NCBI GenBank assembly: GCA_017474845.1
Contig: JAFVGS010000020.1
Coordinates: forward strand, 27,030-91,029
Source of the DNA: Prevotella sp.
Lineage (GTDB): Bacteria; Bacteroidota; Bacteroidia; Bacteroidales; Bacteroidaceae
Direction of reading: 5' to 3'
DNA length: 64,000 bases
Part shown: in pieces, positions 16,909-26,277 of the stretch
How positions within the stretch are numbered: position 1 is the stretch's first letter
Layout: every line of letters begins with the position of its first letter
The notes under the pieces: model-generated
Told to the model about the DNA's origin: nothing
What the model saw: only the letters and a program-made list of their open reading frames with translations
Databases searched by the model: none
Made by a program: the position numbers and the translations under genes

Positions 16909-18051
16909 TCACCTCCTTCGTCCTAATTGCTCAATCACCGTCCGTTTCCACTGCACGAAATCCCCTGCCACAATATGCTGCCGTGCATCCGTCACCAGTC
17001 GCAGGTAGAAGGCGAGGTTATGGATCGATGCAATCTGCATGGCCAACAGTTCCTGCGCCTTGAAGAGATGGTGGAGGTAGGCCTTCGAATGGATACGGTC
17101 TATCTCACAGCCCTCTGGATCGATGGGCGAGAAATCGTCCTCCCACTTCTTGTTGCGCATGTTCATCGTCCCTTCGTAAGTGAACAGCATGGCGTTGCGC
17201 CCGTTACGGGTTGGCATCACGCAGTCGAACATGTCCACACCGCGTTCGATGGCCTCAAGGATATTCTGCGGTGTTCCGACCCCCATCAGATAACGGGGAC
17301 GGTCCTTGGGCAGGATCTCATTCACCACCTCAATCATCTCATACATCACCTCCGTCGGCTCTCCTACAGCCAGACCGCCGATGGATGCACCACCGCCATC
17401 GTTCAGCTTCCCCAGCATATCACACACATGCTTGGCCGCATCCTGACGCAGGTCTTTATACGTACAACCCTGCACGATAGGGAACAGCGTCTGGTTGTAG
17501 CCATAGAGCGGTTCTGTCTCGTTGAAACGCTTCACGCATCGCTCCAGCCATCTTTGCGTAAGTCCCAGACTCTTAGCAGCATACTGGTAGTCGCTCTGTC
17601 CTGGAGGGCACTCGTCGAAGGCCATCATGATGTCGGCGCCGATCACACGCTGGGTGTCCATCACGTTCTCTGGTGTAAAGATATGCCGTGAGCCGTCGAT
17701 ATGGCTCTGGAACTCACATCCCTCCTCACGCAGTTTACGGATGCCCGTCAGCGAGAATACCTGGAAGCCGCCAGAGTCTGTGAGTATCGGACGATCCCAG
17801 GTGTTGAACCTGTGCAGGCCCCCAGCCTTATGAAGGATGTCAAGCCCAGGCCGCAGATACAGATGATAGGTGTTGCCGAGAATAATCTGCGCCTTCACCT
17901 GTTCGCGCAGTTCGGAGAAATGCACGCCCTTCACGCTACCCACCGTACCGACGGGCATGAATATCGGCGTCATTATCTTCCCGTGCGCGGTCTCTATCAA
18001 TCCAGCCCTTGCATCACTCGTCTGGTCGCTATATTGTACTTCGAACGTCAT
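16909..18051 (-). CDS. tgt: queuine/preQ1 tRNA-ribosyltransferase
   Basis: A 380-residue base-exchange enzyme that inserts the queuosine precursor at position 34 of GUN-anticodon tRNAs. The TIM-barrel motifs are clear: TPIFMPVGTVGSVKGV, LGNTYHLYLRPGLDIL, LTDSGGFQVFSL with Asp92, GGLAVGE, and the nucleophile region GVDMFDCVMPTRNGRNA. The usual C-terminal CxCxxC zinc site is not visible; only a single Cys (PEGCEIDRIHSKAYLHHL) is present, although the downstream His in SIHNL remains. Its start overlaps the lon stop by 4 bases (ATGA, 18048-18051). Confidence 0.95.
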   Translation of the reverse strand: MTFEVQYSDQTSDARAGLIETAHGKIMTPIFMPVGTVGSVKGVHFSELREQVKAQIILGNTYHLYLRPGLDILHKAGGLHRFNTWDRPILTDSGGFQVFSLTGIRKLREEGCEFQSHIDGSRHIFTPENVMDTQRVIGADIMMAFDECPPGQSDYQYAAKSLGLTQRWLERCVKRFNETEPLYGYNQTLFPIVQGCTYKDLRQDAAKHVCDMLGKLNDGGGASIGGLAVGEPTEVMYEMIEVVNEILPKDRPRYLMGVGTPQNILEAIERGVDMFDCVMPTRNGRNAMLFTYEGTMNMRNKKWEDDFSPIDPEGCEIDRIHSKAYLHHLFKAQELLAMQIASIHNLAFYLRLVTDARQHIVAGDFVQWKRTVIEQLGRRR

Positions 18052-20588
18052 TTCTTTTCTTTCTCATCCTCTTCCGGAATCGTGAAGTCCAGCGGATGGT
18101 TCACGATTTCATTGGTGAGGGCAAAATCCCACACGTCCTGCACGTTCTCCACATAGTGGAACGTCACGCCCTTCAGATACACGTCGGGAATCTCATTGAT
18201 GTCCTTCTCGTTCTCACGGCACATCACGATATCCGTGATGCCAGCCCGTTTGGCAGCGAGAATCTTCTCCTTGATACCACCCACGGGCAACACCTTGCCA
18301 CGCAGCGTGATCTCACCCGTCATGGCCGTATTCTTGCGTACCTTCCGCTGGGTGAGGGCAGAGGCGATGGAGGTGGCGATGGTGATACCTGCCGACGGAC
18401 CGTCCTTCGGTGTCGCTCCCTCAGGCACGTGGATATGGATGTTCCAGTTGTCGAAGATGCGATAGTCTATTTTCAGTTTCTCGGCATGCGCCTTCACATA
18501 TTCCAGCGCGAGGATGGCACTCTCCTTCATCACGTCGCCCAGGTTACCTGTCAGCGTGAGTTTTGAGCCCTTGCCCTTCGAGAGCGACGTCTCGATGAAG
18601 AGAATCTCACCACCCACACTCGTCCACGCCAGCCCGGTCACTACACCTGCATAGTCGTTGCCTTGGTAGATATCTCGATAGAACGGTGGCTTTCCTAACA
18701 GATCCTCAATCTCCGTAGGCGTGATCTTCTGATAGCTGTTGGTTTCCCCTCCTAAGTTAGGAGGGGTGCCGTTAGGCGGGGTGGTCTGAACGCCCTCTGT
18801 CTGCTGCCTATGTGTGGTCTGATCCGCCTCCATTTGCCGCTTAAATGCTATCTTCCTTAGCGCCTTGTCAATCTGTTTCTCCAGCTGCCTGACACCACTC
18901 TCCCTCGTATACCGCTCGATGATCATCTCGATGGCCGCCTTATTAAACGTCGGCTTCATACTGCGCGTCTTCAGGCCCGTGTTCTCCAGCTCACGGGGTA
19001 TCAAGTGTCGCTTCGCGATTTCGTACTTTTCCTCTGTGATATAGCCACTTACCTCAATTACCTCCATACGGTCGAGTAGGGGACGTGGGATGGTGCTGAG
19101 GTTATTCGCAGTAGCGATGAAGAGCACCTTCGACAGGTCGTAGTCCACGTCGAGATAGTTATCGTGGAAGGCGTTGTTCTGCTCTGGGTCGAGCACTTCG
19201 AGCAGGGCAGAGGCAGGGTCGCCGTTGTGGGTCATCTGCGTCACCTTGTCGATCTCGTCGAGGATGAACACGGGATTGCTTGAGCCGGCCTTCTGGATGC
19301 TCTTGATGATACGTCCCGGCATGGCACCGATATATGTGCGGCGATGGCCTCGGATCTCTGCCTCGTCGTGCAGGCCGCCCAACGACATACGCACGTACTT
19401 ACGTTTCATGGCTGCCGCGATGCTCTTGCCCAACGACGTCTTACCAACGCCCGGAGGACCATAGAGACAGATGATCGGGCTCTTCAGGTCGCCCCTCAGT
19501 GCCAGCACCGCCATATACTCGAGGATACGCTCCTTTACCTTCTCCATGCCATAGTGGTCCTGGTCGAGGATCTTCTGCGCGCGCTTCAGGTTCAGGTCAT
19601 CCTGCGTGTATTCGCCCCAAGGCAGACTGACAAAGGTCTGCAGATAGTTCAGCTGCACGTTGAAGTCCGGACTCTGCGGATTCAGGTTGTCCAGCTTGTC
19701 GGCCTCCTTATAGAACACCTTGCTCACCTCATACGGCCATTTCTTGTCCTCGGCCTTACGGAGCAGTTCGCGCTTCTCGGGCGTCGACTCGCCGTTGCCC
19801 ATCTCCGCCTGCAGGTTCTTGATCTGCTGCTGCAGGAAGTAGTTACGCTGCTGCTCGTCGATGTCCTCGCGCGTCTTGTTGCGGATGTCCGCCTTCAGGT
19901 GCTGCAGGTTGATCTCACGGTTCAGGATCTTCATCACGCTGAACAGGCGTTCCTTCACGTGCTCCATCTCCAGCAGCGCCATCTTCTCCTTGACGGGGAA
20001 CGGCATGTTCGAACACACGAAGTTCATCGCCATCACGTTGTTCGAGATGTTCTTGATGGCAAATGTCGCTTCGTCGGGGATGTCCTCGCTCACGTTGATA
20101 TACTCGTTCACCATGTTGCGCAGGTCCTCGATGGCTGTCTTCCACTCACGGTCTTTCTTCTCCGGCTCGATGTCATCCAGCGGCTCCACGATTCCCTCCA
20201 GATAGGGCTCAGTCTTGATAATCTTGTTCAGATGGAATCGTCCCAGCGCCTGCACGATGGTCGTCAGGTTGCCGTTGGGCAGCGTTAGCTGCTTCATCAC
20301 CTTGCCATACACACCCGTCTCATAGAGGTCCTCCTGCACGGGGAAGTCCACGTCAGGATCGCGCTGGCATAGGATGCCGATCACATGGCCCGTCTTCTCC
20401 GCCTTCTGCACCAGTTTCTTGCTGCTGTCCCTGCCGATGAGGATCGGTGAGACCACCCCCGGGAACAGCACGAGGTTCCTCACGGCCAGGATAGGCACCG
20501 TGTGCGGTACGTTCACGTTAAGCAGGTCCTTCAGGTCCCCGTCAACGTCTGCAATCATTTGAAATGCTGTGTTATTCTGTTTACTCAT
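18048..20588 (-). CDS. lon: ATP-dependent protease La (Lon), with an in-frame repeat insertion
   Basis: An 846-residue cytoplasmic AAA+ protease that degrades misfolded and regulatory proteins. The N-terminal substrate domain (about 28-230) and coiled region are followed by Walker A GPPGVGKT (377-384), Walker B FILDEID (441-447), and the protease domain with catalytic Ser732 (KDGPSAGIT) and Lys775 (GGIKEKIL). Between the AAA lid and the protease domain, residues about 588-618 form an extra Thr/Pro/Gly/Gln-rich segment. It is encoded by a palindromic repeat (18746-18781) plus flanking sequence. Both domains are otherwise complete, so activity is likely retained. It leads the operon with tgt and lptF/G. 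Confidence 0.96.
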   Translation of the reverse strand: MSKQNNTAFQMIADVDGDLKDLLNVNVPHTVPILAVRNLVLFPGVVSPILIGRDSSKKLVQKAEKTGHVIGILCQRDPDVDFPVQEDLYETGVYGKVMKQLTLPNGNLTTIVQALGRFHLNKIIKTEPYLEGIVEPLDDIEPEKKDREWKTAIEDLRNMVNEYINVSEDIPDEATFAIKNISNNVMAMNFVCSNMPFPVKEKMALLEMEHVKERLFSVMKILNREINLQHLKADIRNKTREDIDEQQRNYFLQQQIKNLQAEMGNGESTPEKRELLRKAEDKKWPYEVSKVFYKEADKLDNLNPQSPDFNVQLNYLQTFVSLPWGEYTQDDLNLKRAQKILDQDHYGMEKVKERILEYMAVLALRGDLKSPIICLYGPPGVGKTSLGKSIAAAMKRKYVRMSLGGLHDEAEIRGHRRTYIGAMPGRIIKSIQKAGSSNPVFILDEIDKVTQMTHNGDPASALLEVLDPEQNNAFHDNYLDVDYDLSKVLFIATANNLSTIPRPLLDRMEVIEVSGYITEEKYEIAKRHLIPRELENTGLKTRSMKPTFNKAAIEMIIERYTRESGVRQLEKQIDKALRKIAFKRQMEADQTTHRQQTEGVQTTPPNGTPPNLGGETNSYQKITPTEIEDLLGKPPFYRDIYQGNDYAGVVTGLAWTSVGGEILFIETSLSKGKGSKLTLTGNLGDVMKESAILALEYVKAHAEKLKIDYRIFDNWNIHIHVPEGATPKDGPSAGITIATSIASALTQRKVRKNTAMTGEITLRGKVLPVGGIKEKILAAKRAGITDIVMCRENEKDINEIPDVYLKGVTFHYVENVQDVWDFALTNEIVNHPLDFTIPEEDEKEKK
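18746..18781. repeat. palindromic repeat element inside lon
   Basis: A 21-base near-perfect palindrome (arms CCCCTCCTAA and TTAGGAGGGG, 18746-18766) is followed by GTTAGGCGGGG (18771-18781). It has the look of a short dispersed REP/MITE-like intergenic element, but it lies in frame within lon. It is bracketed upstream on the coding strand by two copies of TCAGACCAC. Confidence 0.8.
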
Positions 20589-20625
20589 ATTTCCTTTTTA
20601 CCTCATTGTTTTAATAAATTGGCTG

Positions 20626-20633
20626 CAAAGTTA
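20626..20633 (-). promoter_or_regulatory. likely -7 element for the lon operon
   Basis: TAACTTTG on the minus strand, 38 bases upstream of the lon start. No TTTG is seen at the usual 20-bp distance, so the promoter is less certain than others. Confidence 0.45.
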
Positions 20634-20708
20634 CGAAAAAAGCCACAGATTCCACCTATTTAAATTATTAATCTGTGTTAATCCGTCGATTCTATGACAT
20701 AAATTGGC

Positions 20709-20716
20709 TATCTTTG
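20709..20716 (+). promoter_or_regulatory. likely -7 element for the methyltransferase operon
   Basis: TATCTTTG ends 10 bases before the ATG at 20727, implying an almost leaderless transcript. A clear -33 TTTG is missing. Confidence 0.45.
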
Positions 20717-20726
20717 CAGACTGAAA

Positions 20727-21437
20727 ATGGCAAACGGATACTTCCAGTTCAAACAATTCACCATCCGTCAGCAGCACTGTGCGATGAAGGTCGGCACCGA
20801 TGGAACGCTTCTGGGCGCCTGGGCTCAGGCGTCTGCTGGTTTATGTCGTGTACTGGACGTCGGCACAGGTACCGGGCTCATCGCCCTGATGATGGCCCAG
20901 CGCTACCCAGAGGCTCAGGTTATCGCCATAGACATCGATGAAAAGGCGGTCTTTCAGGCTCAGGAGAACGTTTCAGCATCGTCTTTTGCCGACAGAATCA
21001 AGGTCATAGAGGCTGACGTTCAGACCTTTGAGGATTCAGAAAAATTCGATTCCATCGTCTGTAATCCGCCCTTTTTCGAGGATTCTCTCGTCTGTCCTGA
21101 TCCCCAGCGCACGGAGGCAAGGCATACCGTCTCGTTGGGTTATCGTCAGCTGATAGCGTCCGCCTTCAGACTGCTTAAGGACAACGGACGATTCTCCGTC
21201 ATCATTCCAGCCGACTGCCGTTCACGTTTAGAGAGCGAGGCACACCTCAGAGGGTTCTTCATCAGCCGTCTCTGCAGCGTTCAGACCACGCCCAAGAAGA
21301 GTCCAAAGCGTTACATGATTGAATTTGCGAAACATCCTGTCAATGAGATTGATATCACCAACGGCATACTCGAGCAATCGCCACAAGTCAGGAGCGATTG
21401 GTATCGAGAACTGACTCAAGAATTCTACATCAAATGA
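20727..21437 (+). CDS. trmN6: tRNA1(Val) (adenine37-N6)-methyltransferase-like (TrmN6/YfiC)
   Basis: A 236-residue SAM-dependent methylase. It opens with FQFKQFTIRQQHCAMKVGTDGTLLGAW in YfiC style, then SAM motif I LDVGTGTGLIAL (residues 43-54), an acidic IDIDEKA motif, and the N6-adenine catalytic motif NPPFF (113-117). In the family it makes m6A37 in tRNA-Val. The C-terminal region with KKSPKRYMIEF is also typical. Its stop overlaps the start of the following omega-amidase gene by 4 bases. Confidence 0.9.
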   Translation: MANGYFQFKQFTIRQQHCAMKVGTDGTLLGAWAQASAGLCRVLDVGTGTGLIALMMAQRYPEAQVIAIDIDEKAVFQAQENVSASSFADRIKVIEADVQTFEDSEKFDSIVCNPPFFEDSLVCPDPQRTEARHTVSLGYRQLIASAFRLLKDNGRFSVIIPADCRSRLESEAHLRGFFISRLCSVQTTPKKSPKRYMIEFAKHPVNEIDITNGILEQSPQVRSDWYRELTQEFYIK

Positions 21438-22201
21438 AGACAACCATCATACAACTTGACATCGAGTGGGGTAGTCCCCTTGAGAACATCCGTCGTGTGG
21501 AGCGCCTTATGGCCGAAGCCCCAGACAGCGACCTCTACGTTCTGCCCGAAATGTGGAGCACAGGCTTCGCCACAGAACCCGATGGAATCGCCGAATCCGA
21601 ATCCACCAGTGTCTCCCTGGAATGGATGCGCACCACCGCCCGCCGATTAAACTGCGCCATCTCCGGCAGCCTCGCCATCGCATTAAGTAACCATAGCTAT
21701 GTCAATCGTCATTATTTCATCGATGGCCGTTCTGGTAGCGAGACTTATTATGATAAACACCATCTTTTCACTTACGGCCATGAAGACCGTTACTATCAGC
21801 CCGGCTCGTCCCATTCCATAGTTGAATACTGCGGTTTCCGCATCCTGCTTCTGACCTGCTACGACCTGCGTTTCCCCGTCTGGAGCCGTTATTCTGACGC
21901 CCTCCAGTACGATGCCATCATCGCCGTAGCCAACTGGCCCGAGAGTCGTCAGAACGCGTGGCAGATTCTCACACGAGCCCGAGCGATGGAGAATCAGGCC
22001 TATCTCATCGGCTGCAACCGTGTAGGCGACGACCAGTATTCCCATTACCGTGGTCAGAGTGCCATCATCAGTCCCATCGGCAAGACACTCGCCAGTTGCC
22101 AGCCAAACAAAGAACAGACCGTCTCCTTCACACTCGATCTGGAAACGGTCTGCCATCAACGTTCAAAATTCAAGGTCCTCGACGACCGTGACATCCGGTA
22201 G
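21434..22201 (+). CDS. nitrilase-superfamily omega-amidase (YafV-like)
   Basis: A 255-residue carbon-nitrogen hydrolase. The catalytic triad is visible: Glu39 (VLPEMWSTGF), Lys108 (YYDKHHLFTYG) and Cys142 (LLTCYDLRFPVW). The Cys context TCYDLRFP and the length match the YafV/Nit2 omega-amidase branch, which hydrolyses alpha-ketoglutaramate or alpha-ketosuccinamate as metabolite repair. I start at MKTTIIQLDIEW because it overlaps the trmN6 stop as ATGA; a longer frame would run well into trmN6. It is convergent with the DUF3987-type gene, only a few bases away. Confidence 0.92.
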   Translation: MKTTIIQLDIEWGSPLENIRRVERLMAEAPDSDLYVLPEMWSTGFATEPDGIAESESTSVSLEWMRTTARRLNCAISGSLAIALSNHSYVNRHYFIDGRSGSETYYDKHHLFTYGHEDRYYQPGSSHSIVEYCGFRILLLTCYDLRFPVWSRYSDALQYDAIIAVANWPESRQNAWQILTRARAMENQAYLIGCNRVGDDQYSHYRGQSAIISPIGKTLASCQPNKEQTVSFTLDLETVCHQRSKFKVLDDRDIR

Positions 22202-22204
22202 TCC

Positions 22205-24613
22205 TTACTTGACCTTTTTAAAACTGTCAACTGTCAGCTGTAAGATATAGCCTCTCGCCTTCCACTGATAGAGCATGTTCATCGTACCCTCTTCGCTCAT
22301 GCCGTTCTTCAGACGCGCATTCACCGCATCACGATAGGTAAATACTCCGTTTTCATCGGTCTTGATGTCCGCCAGCAGATTGCGTGGACCACGCTTGGAG
22401 GTTGGCACATTGTCATCGGCATGACGGATCATGTCACCCCAGATCTTCATCTTCAAGTAGAGGTCATAGTAGAGACTCCAGCGGCAGAACGACTCTATCG
22501 CCTTTTCCCATTTCATCCCGTTGGCGGCATAGAGCAGACAGGCCTTGCGGAAGGCATGCACCAGGGCTCGATGGGAGAGGTTGTCGAACACACGGTCCTG
22601 CGAAAGACGAGCGAACTCGCTGCATTCAGCCTTCAACTTACGGGCCAGACGCTTAGCCTGCGGACAGTCGATGGTACCTGTGGCCGCACTCAGGTTGTCG
22701 AGATAGGGTTTGAGGGTCTCGTCGTACTTCTCATCGTAGTTGCCGAAGATGGGAATATCCGCTCCAATCTCCGTCTCATGCACCGTAGCCAGCACAATCC
22801 TCGACAGCGGACCATCATTCAGCACGTTTCTGAAATAGTTCTGAGCCTTGGCGAAGGTCGTATTGGCGTTCCAGTTCAGAAAGAGGCTCACGGAGGCTGT
22901 CACACTCTGAGTACCAGCACGGTCAGCTCCGAAGTCATTGTCCTCGTCGTCGTTCATCTTCAGGTTGGTGAACTGGTTGGCACGCCCTGAGGCGCCTTCC
23001 ACTTTGTCCCACTGCTCCACCTCGCTCATCTTCACGTAGAGTGGGGCACCCTGGGCATCGTCCATACGCTGGATAAGGGCGGCACGGGTGATGTCCGACT
23101 TCACGGTCTGGATAATCAGGTCGTCAGGACGCTTGGGCTTCTCCTTGGTGGATGCCTTGCTGTTGTACTCCTCGTTGAACTTCTTCAGACGCTCACGGTT
23201 CTCAGCATCACGCTTCTTCATCGGAGCCAGGATGTGGTTCAGCGGCTGACGGGTACAGGAATCCTTGCCACTTCCAGTCTCTGCCGCAATCAGACAGTTG
23301 ATGCGCAACTCACGGACCTGGTTGTCGATGTACGTGAAGCCCAACTTACGAGGGTAGGTGGCCAACGGTGGGAACATCGCCTGCGCCACCGTAGGCTTGT
23401 AGACATCGGGCGTCTGCGAGGTGACTGCCTTCACCAGTTTCGGCAGCGTCTTGGGCATCTCAGGTGGCTGAGGGGCAGCAAAGAGCTTCGACAACTCCGA
23501 CTGATGCTCTGCATCGTTCTCCAAATCTTCCTCCTGAGCGGTAGCAAATTCTTCACTATTCACTATACACTTTTCACTTCTTATCTTCCTGCTCTCACGG
23601 AAGATGCGCTTCTGGGCCAAGGTCAGCTTCTGGCTCTCGTCGTAATACTTCGTGTAGAAGTCCGACACCAGCTTCTGGATGTTCTCGTCCTGCCAGTTGT
23701 TGGGCATCAGCTCACTGAGCACGCCAAGGAACTCGTCCTTCTTCAATAGCTGCACGGCTGTGCTGAGCACCATCTTCACCGAGTTATGACGGTCGCCCTC
23801 CACATTGAGGTCATCCACGGTGACACCTTCCTCTGCCATCGAGGCATTGAAGATGTATCTGGTGCGCTTGTCTGCCGGCTTCACCCCTTGGACTTCAGTC
23901 GTAGCCACAGCCTTGACTGTCTCAGGCTTCTTCAGCGGTCTGCCGTCCACATCAAGCCCACGATTCAGGAAGGCCTCACGACGCTCCTCGATCTCCTCGT
24001 CAGAGAGGGGCTTCAACCAACGCTCAGAGCGATACACCTCGTCGCCCGTCATATTAATATAACGTTCGGGCGTGATGCAACTCTCATCGTAGGGCACCTC
24101 GATCTCCTCGCAGAAAGCCTTCTGCGTCTCCTCGATGGTCTTGCCTACGGGCATGCGGAGCCAGAAGTGTACCTTCTTGCGCGGCGAATACTCAATGTAC
24201 TCTATCAGCTCCTGCCAGTCTGAGAGGTCATCGCTCACCAGTTCCATCGCTCGTTTGATAGCATCCTCCACCAGCGACTCCTCGTCCACATCGACACATG
24301 TCCTGAAGGTGAAAGCCTCTGGGATGATGTCTGCCTGGGCACGATGGTTGTTGTTGAAGCGGCTGTAGTGCGGACAAACCGTTGGCAGCACGTCTTTCAA
24401 CTGCTCCTGACCGTTGCGGATGTCACTGACCATTGATGACTCACGCACCTGGCTCAGCATCGCCTCTACCTCTTCGCCTGTGGCTGGCTGGGCATAGCCA
24501 CGATTGAACTTCCTCATGACCTCGCCAGTCTCGCTGTCCTTCTGACGGGGATTGATGGCGAAAATGCTACTTGCAGTCTCCTGCATTCCTTTACTAACTT
24601 CAATTGTTCTCAT
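22205..24613 (-). CDS. VirE-N (BT4734-like) / DUF3987-like P-loop protein
   Basis: An 802-residue protein of a type common in Bacteroidota accessory regions. Residues about 60-200 resemble the BT4734-like/VirE N-terminal domain (IRNGQEQLKDVLPTVCPHYS, then FRTCVDVDEESL), which recalls primase-like nucleases. Residues about 400-790 are DUF3987-like, with a Walker A loop AAETGSGKDS (443-452). The likely role is ATP-dependent DNA processing; this is not shown. Two stretches come from dispersed repeats: residues about 343-357 (23547-23581) and the C-terminus (22219-22245). It is preceded by a terminator/promoter unit, so it is transcribed separately from the HigA-led operon upstream. Confidence 0.82.
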   Translation of the reverse strand: MRTIEVSKGMQETASSIFAINPRQKDSETGEVMRKFNRGYAQPATGEEVEAMLSQVRESSMVSDIRNGQEQLKDVLPTVCPHYSRFNNNHRAQADIIPEAFTFRTCVDVDEESLVEDAIKRAMELVSDDLSDWQELIEYIEYSPRKKVHFWLRMPVGKTIEETQKAFCEEIEVPYDESCITPERYINMTGDEVYRSERWLKPLSDEEIEERREAFLNRGLDVDGRPLKKPETVKAVATTEVQGVKPADKRTRYIFNASMAEEGVTVDDLNVEGDRHNSVKMVLSTAVQLLKKDEFLGVLSELMPNNWQDENIQKLVSDFYTKYYDESQKLTLAQKRIFRESRKIRSEKCIVNSEEFATAQEEDLENDAEHQSELSKLFAAPQPPEMPKTLPKLVKAVTSQTPDVYKPTVAQAMFPPLATYPRKLGFTYIDNQVRELRINCLIAAETGSGKDSCTRQPLNHILAPMKKRDAENRERLKKFNEEYNSKASTKEKPKRPDDLIIQTVKSDITRAALIQRMDDAQGAPLYVKMSEVEQWDKVEGASGRANQFTNLKMNDDEDNDFGADRAGTQSVTASVSLFLNWNANTTFAKAQNYFRNVLNDGPLSRIVLATVHETEIGADIPIFGNYDEKYDETLKPYLDNLSAATGTIDCPQAKRLARKLKAECSEFARLSQDRVFDNLSHRALVHAFRKACLLYAANGMKWEKAIESFCRWSLYYDLYLKMKIWGDMIRHADDNVPTSKRGPRNLLADIKTDENGVFTYRDAVNARLKNGMSEEGTMNMLYQWKARGYILQLTVDSFKKVK
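22219..22245. repeat. CTGTCAACTGTCAG repeat within a coding end
   Basis: This stretch closely matches the 29-base arms at 29745-29773 and 29940-29968, differing near its centre. It encodes the C-terminal LQLTVDSFKK of the DUF3987-type protein. Confidence 0.75.
23547..23581. repeat. TTCACTATTCACTATACACTT-type repeat within a gene
   Basis: A stretch of TTCACTATTCACT-like units, the kind normally found between genes in these genomes. Here it lies in frame and encodes SEKCIVNSEEF in the DUF3987-type protein. Confidence 0.6.
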
Positions 24614-24643
24614 CTTTTTTTATTACTTTTGTTAATTAATGAT

Positions 24644-24655
24644 GAGACCGGTCTC
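24644..24655. promoter_or_regulatory. 12-bp palindrome in the leader of the DUF3987-type gene
   Basis: GAGACCGGTCTC is a perfect palindrome 31 bases upstream of the start codon and downstream of the predicted promoter. It could be an operator or a short leader hairpin. No regulator is identified. Confidence 0.4.
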
Positions 24656-24728
24656 GATGCCCCTCAGCCAGAATTTGTGCACGGTTGGCAGTTGAAGCAC
24701 CACAGCCCCGATTTTCGGAACTGCAGTG

Positions 24729-24760
24729 CAAAATTAATAATAATAAAGATGGTATAGAAA
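24729..24760 (-). promoter_or_regulatory. promoter of the DUF3987-type gene
   Basis: On the minus strand, TTTC (24760-24757), 20 bp, TAATTTTG (24736-24729). The -33 overlaps the T-tract of the preceding terminator. Confidence 0.55.
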
Positions 24761-24791
24761 AAACCGAGGCTCCTATCATTTGAGGCCTCGG
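24757..24791 (-). terminator. rho-independent terminator after the HigA-led operon
   Basis: On the minus strand, stem CCGAGGC/GCCTCGG with a 14-base loop is followed by TTTTTTC. It closes the operon ending at 24846. Confidence 0.85.
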
Positions 24792-24845
24792 AAGTATCAT
24801 TTATAAGTTCAGTCGTTCAGTCGGAAGTTCAGTTTTAAGGCAAAA

Positions 24846-25493
24846 TCAGAATCCTTTCGTAATGAGGATTCTTTTCAGACTGTCTGCGATCTCATACATG
24901 CGTGTATAGGCTGTCAACCAACGGGTGCTGGCATCCTTAGGTATCATCAGTTCCCACTTGGTGAAGGGGAAGCGGAAGATGTCCTGAGTGATGTTGCTCA
25001 GCGTGGCCATATCCAGAGGAGCATTTATTTGTTCTAATCCCAGCGAGTCTATCAGTTCGATGAACCCCTTATAGCGGTTCTCACGGATGTAACACACCTG
25101 AAGGTCGACAAACAGCCGGAACACCGCCCACCAGTGGTTCTTCTGACAGAACAGATCTTCGCCCTTGGCATCCTTCAGGCTCATCAGCTCCTCGATGGCC
25201 ATCTTCGCCTTCGACCACATCACGTGCTTCTCCATCACTATCTTCTCTGTAGTCTTCTCCGCTGAGATGTCATCATCTTTCTTCTTCGGCACGTAGGGTG
25301 TCAGGCCTTTGCGCTGAAACACCTCTTCCACGTATTGGGAGAGCAACTTGTCGTTAGTGTGGATGGCATGCAGCAGGGCAGGGGTAGCCCAATGGTAGGT
25401 CTCCAGACTGTTGTCTGCATCCTCCATCAGTCCCAGCACCATCCGCAGCGTGGCAGGCCGCCGGCCTATATAGAATACGTCGTCCAGCTCCAT
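24846..25493 (-). CDS. unknown protein, third gene of a HigA-led operon
   Basis: A 215-residue soluble, mostly helical protein with no recognisable domain, signal peptide or membrane segment. The N-terminal part includes FYIGRRPATLRMVLGLMEDA, the centre has a lysine/acidic-rich linker (KKKDDDISAEKTTEKI), and the C-terminal half includes FRFPFTKWELMIPKDASTRW. It starts one base after the stop of the 260-residue protein, so the two are almost certainly co-translated. A strong terminator follows. I do not know its function. Confidence 0.75.
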   Translation of the reverse strand: MELDDVFYIGRRPATLRMVLGLMEDADNSLETYHWATPALLHAIHTNDKLLSQYVEEVFQRKGLTPYVPKKKDDDISAEKTTEKIVMEKHVMWSKAKMAIEELMSLKDAKGEDLFCQKNHWWAVFRLFVDLQVCYIRENRYKGFIELIDSLGLEQINAPLDMATLSNITQDIFRFPFTKWELMIPKDASTRWLTAYTRMYEIADSLKRILITKGF

Positions 25494-25494
25494 C

Positions 25495-26277
25495 TTATCT
25501 CTCCTTACGCTCCAGATAATCGTTCAGGTCGGCATTCAGTTCGTCAACCATTTCCTTTAATGACGGATTCGCCGTCGTAAAGTGAAATAGGTAGTTGGAA
25601 TTTATGTTCTGGTAAGCCCTGGCTTGGTTGACGACTTCCAGTAACACCTTCTCACTATCAATCTCTACTTTATTGCCATTGACTGGCTTACCAAGTGGAA
25701 CGGCAAAATAGAGACCGCCCAAGTCGCTCTCCAGATATACGACACCAGAATTTCCAGATATGGTGAGTTGTATTTCCTGCTGATCCTCTTTGGGGAAATC
25801 AAGTCTGATGTTACAGCCGTGCATGGCATCAATCATCTGGCTCAAATCAAAGTTGTCATAACCATGATAGGTAAGGTACTTCATGGCCAGCAGATTGAAC
25901 TTGAGATATGGCACCACCCTGTGGTTAGACGGACAGAGGCGGAAACAGTCTTCAACTTCTGTATCGCCAAGCACTCTTCCGTCTGCGGGAGCCAATGCAC
26001 AACTCATGGCCAGTCCGTCAGCATTGCTTTCATCGTAGATATCGGCTGTGGCATTGGCCACAACAGGATAGCCATGGGTATCGACAAAACATCCATCTTT
26101 TGTTTTGTATCCATTCGATACTACGGTCAGCGTACCAATTTGCTCATAGATAAGTCCGTTCGGTTCTACGATCAGCCAGTGCGGCTCGGGTAGGGGGATA
26201 TAATGCGAATTGATGATCTTCATATGCGCGAACATTTTTATATTATAAACTTTGGTCACCCAAACTGTGGGGCTCAT
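25495..26277 (-). CDS. unknown protein directly after a HigA-type gene
   Basis: A 260-residue protein without recognisable domains, signal peptide or membrane segments. It begins immediately after the HigA-like stop codon (TAG then ATG, no gap). A later start at MKIINSHYIPLPEPHW would also be reasonable, because the first 18 residues look weakly protein-like. The sequence is rich in beta-strand-like segments, for example EIQLTISGNSGVVYLESD and GGLYFAVPLGKPV. Its position downstream of an antitoxin-type regulator makes a toxin or effector possible, but nothing in the sequence proves this. Confidence 0.72.
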   Translation of the reverse strand: MSPTVWVTKVYNIKMFAHMKIINSHYIPLPEPHWLIVEPNGLIYEQIGTLTVVSNGYKTKDGCFVDTHGYPVVANATADIYDESNADGLAMSCALAPADGRVLGDTEVEDCFRLCPSNHRVVPYLKFNLLAMKYLTYHGYDNFDLSQMIDAMHGCNIRLDFPKEDQQEIQLTISGNSGVVYLESDLGGLYFAVPLGKPVNGNKVEIDSEKVLLEVVNQARAYQNINSNYLFHFTTANPSLKEMVDELNADLNDYLERKER

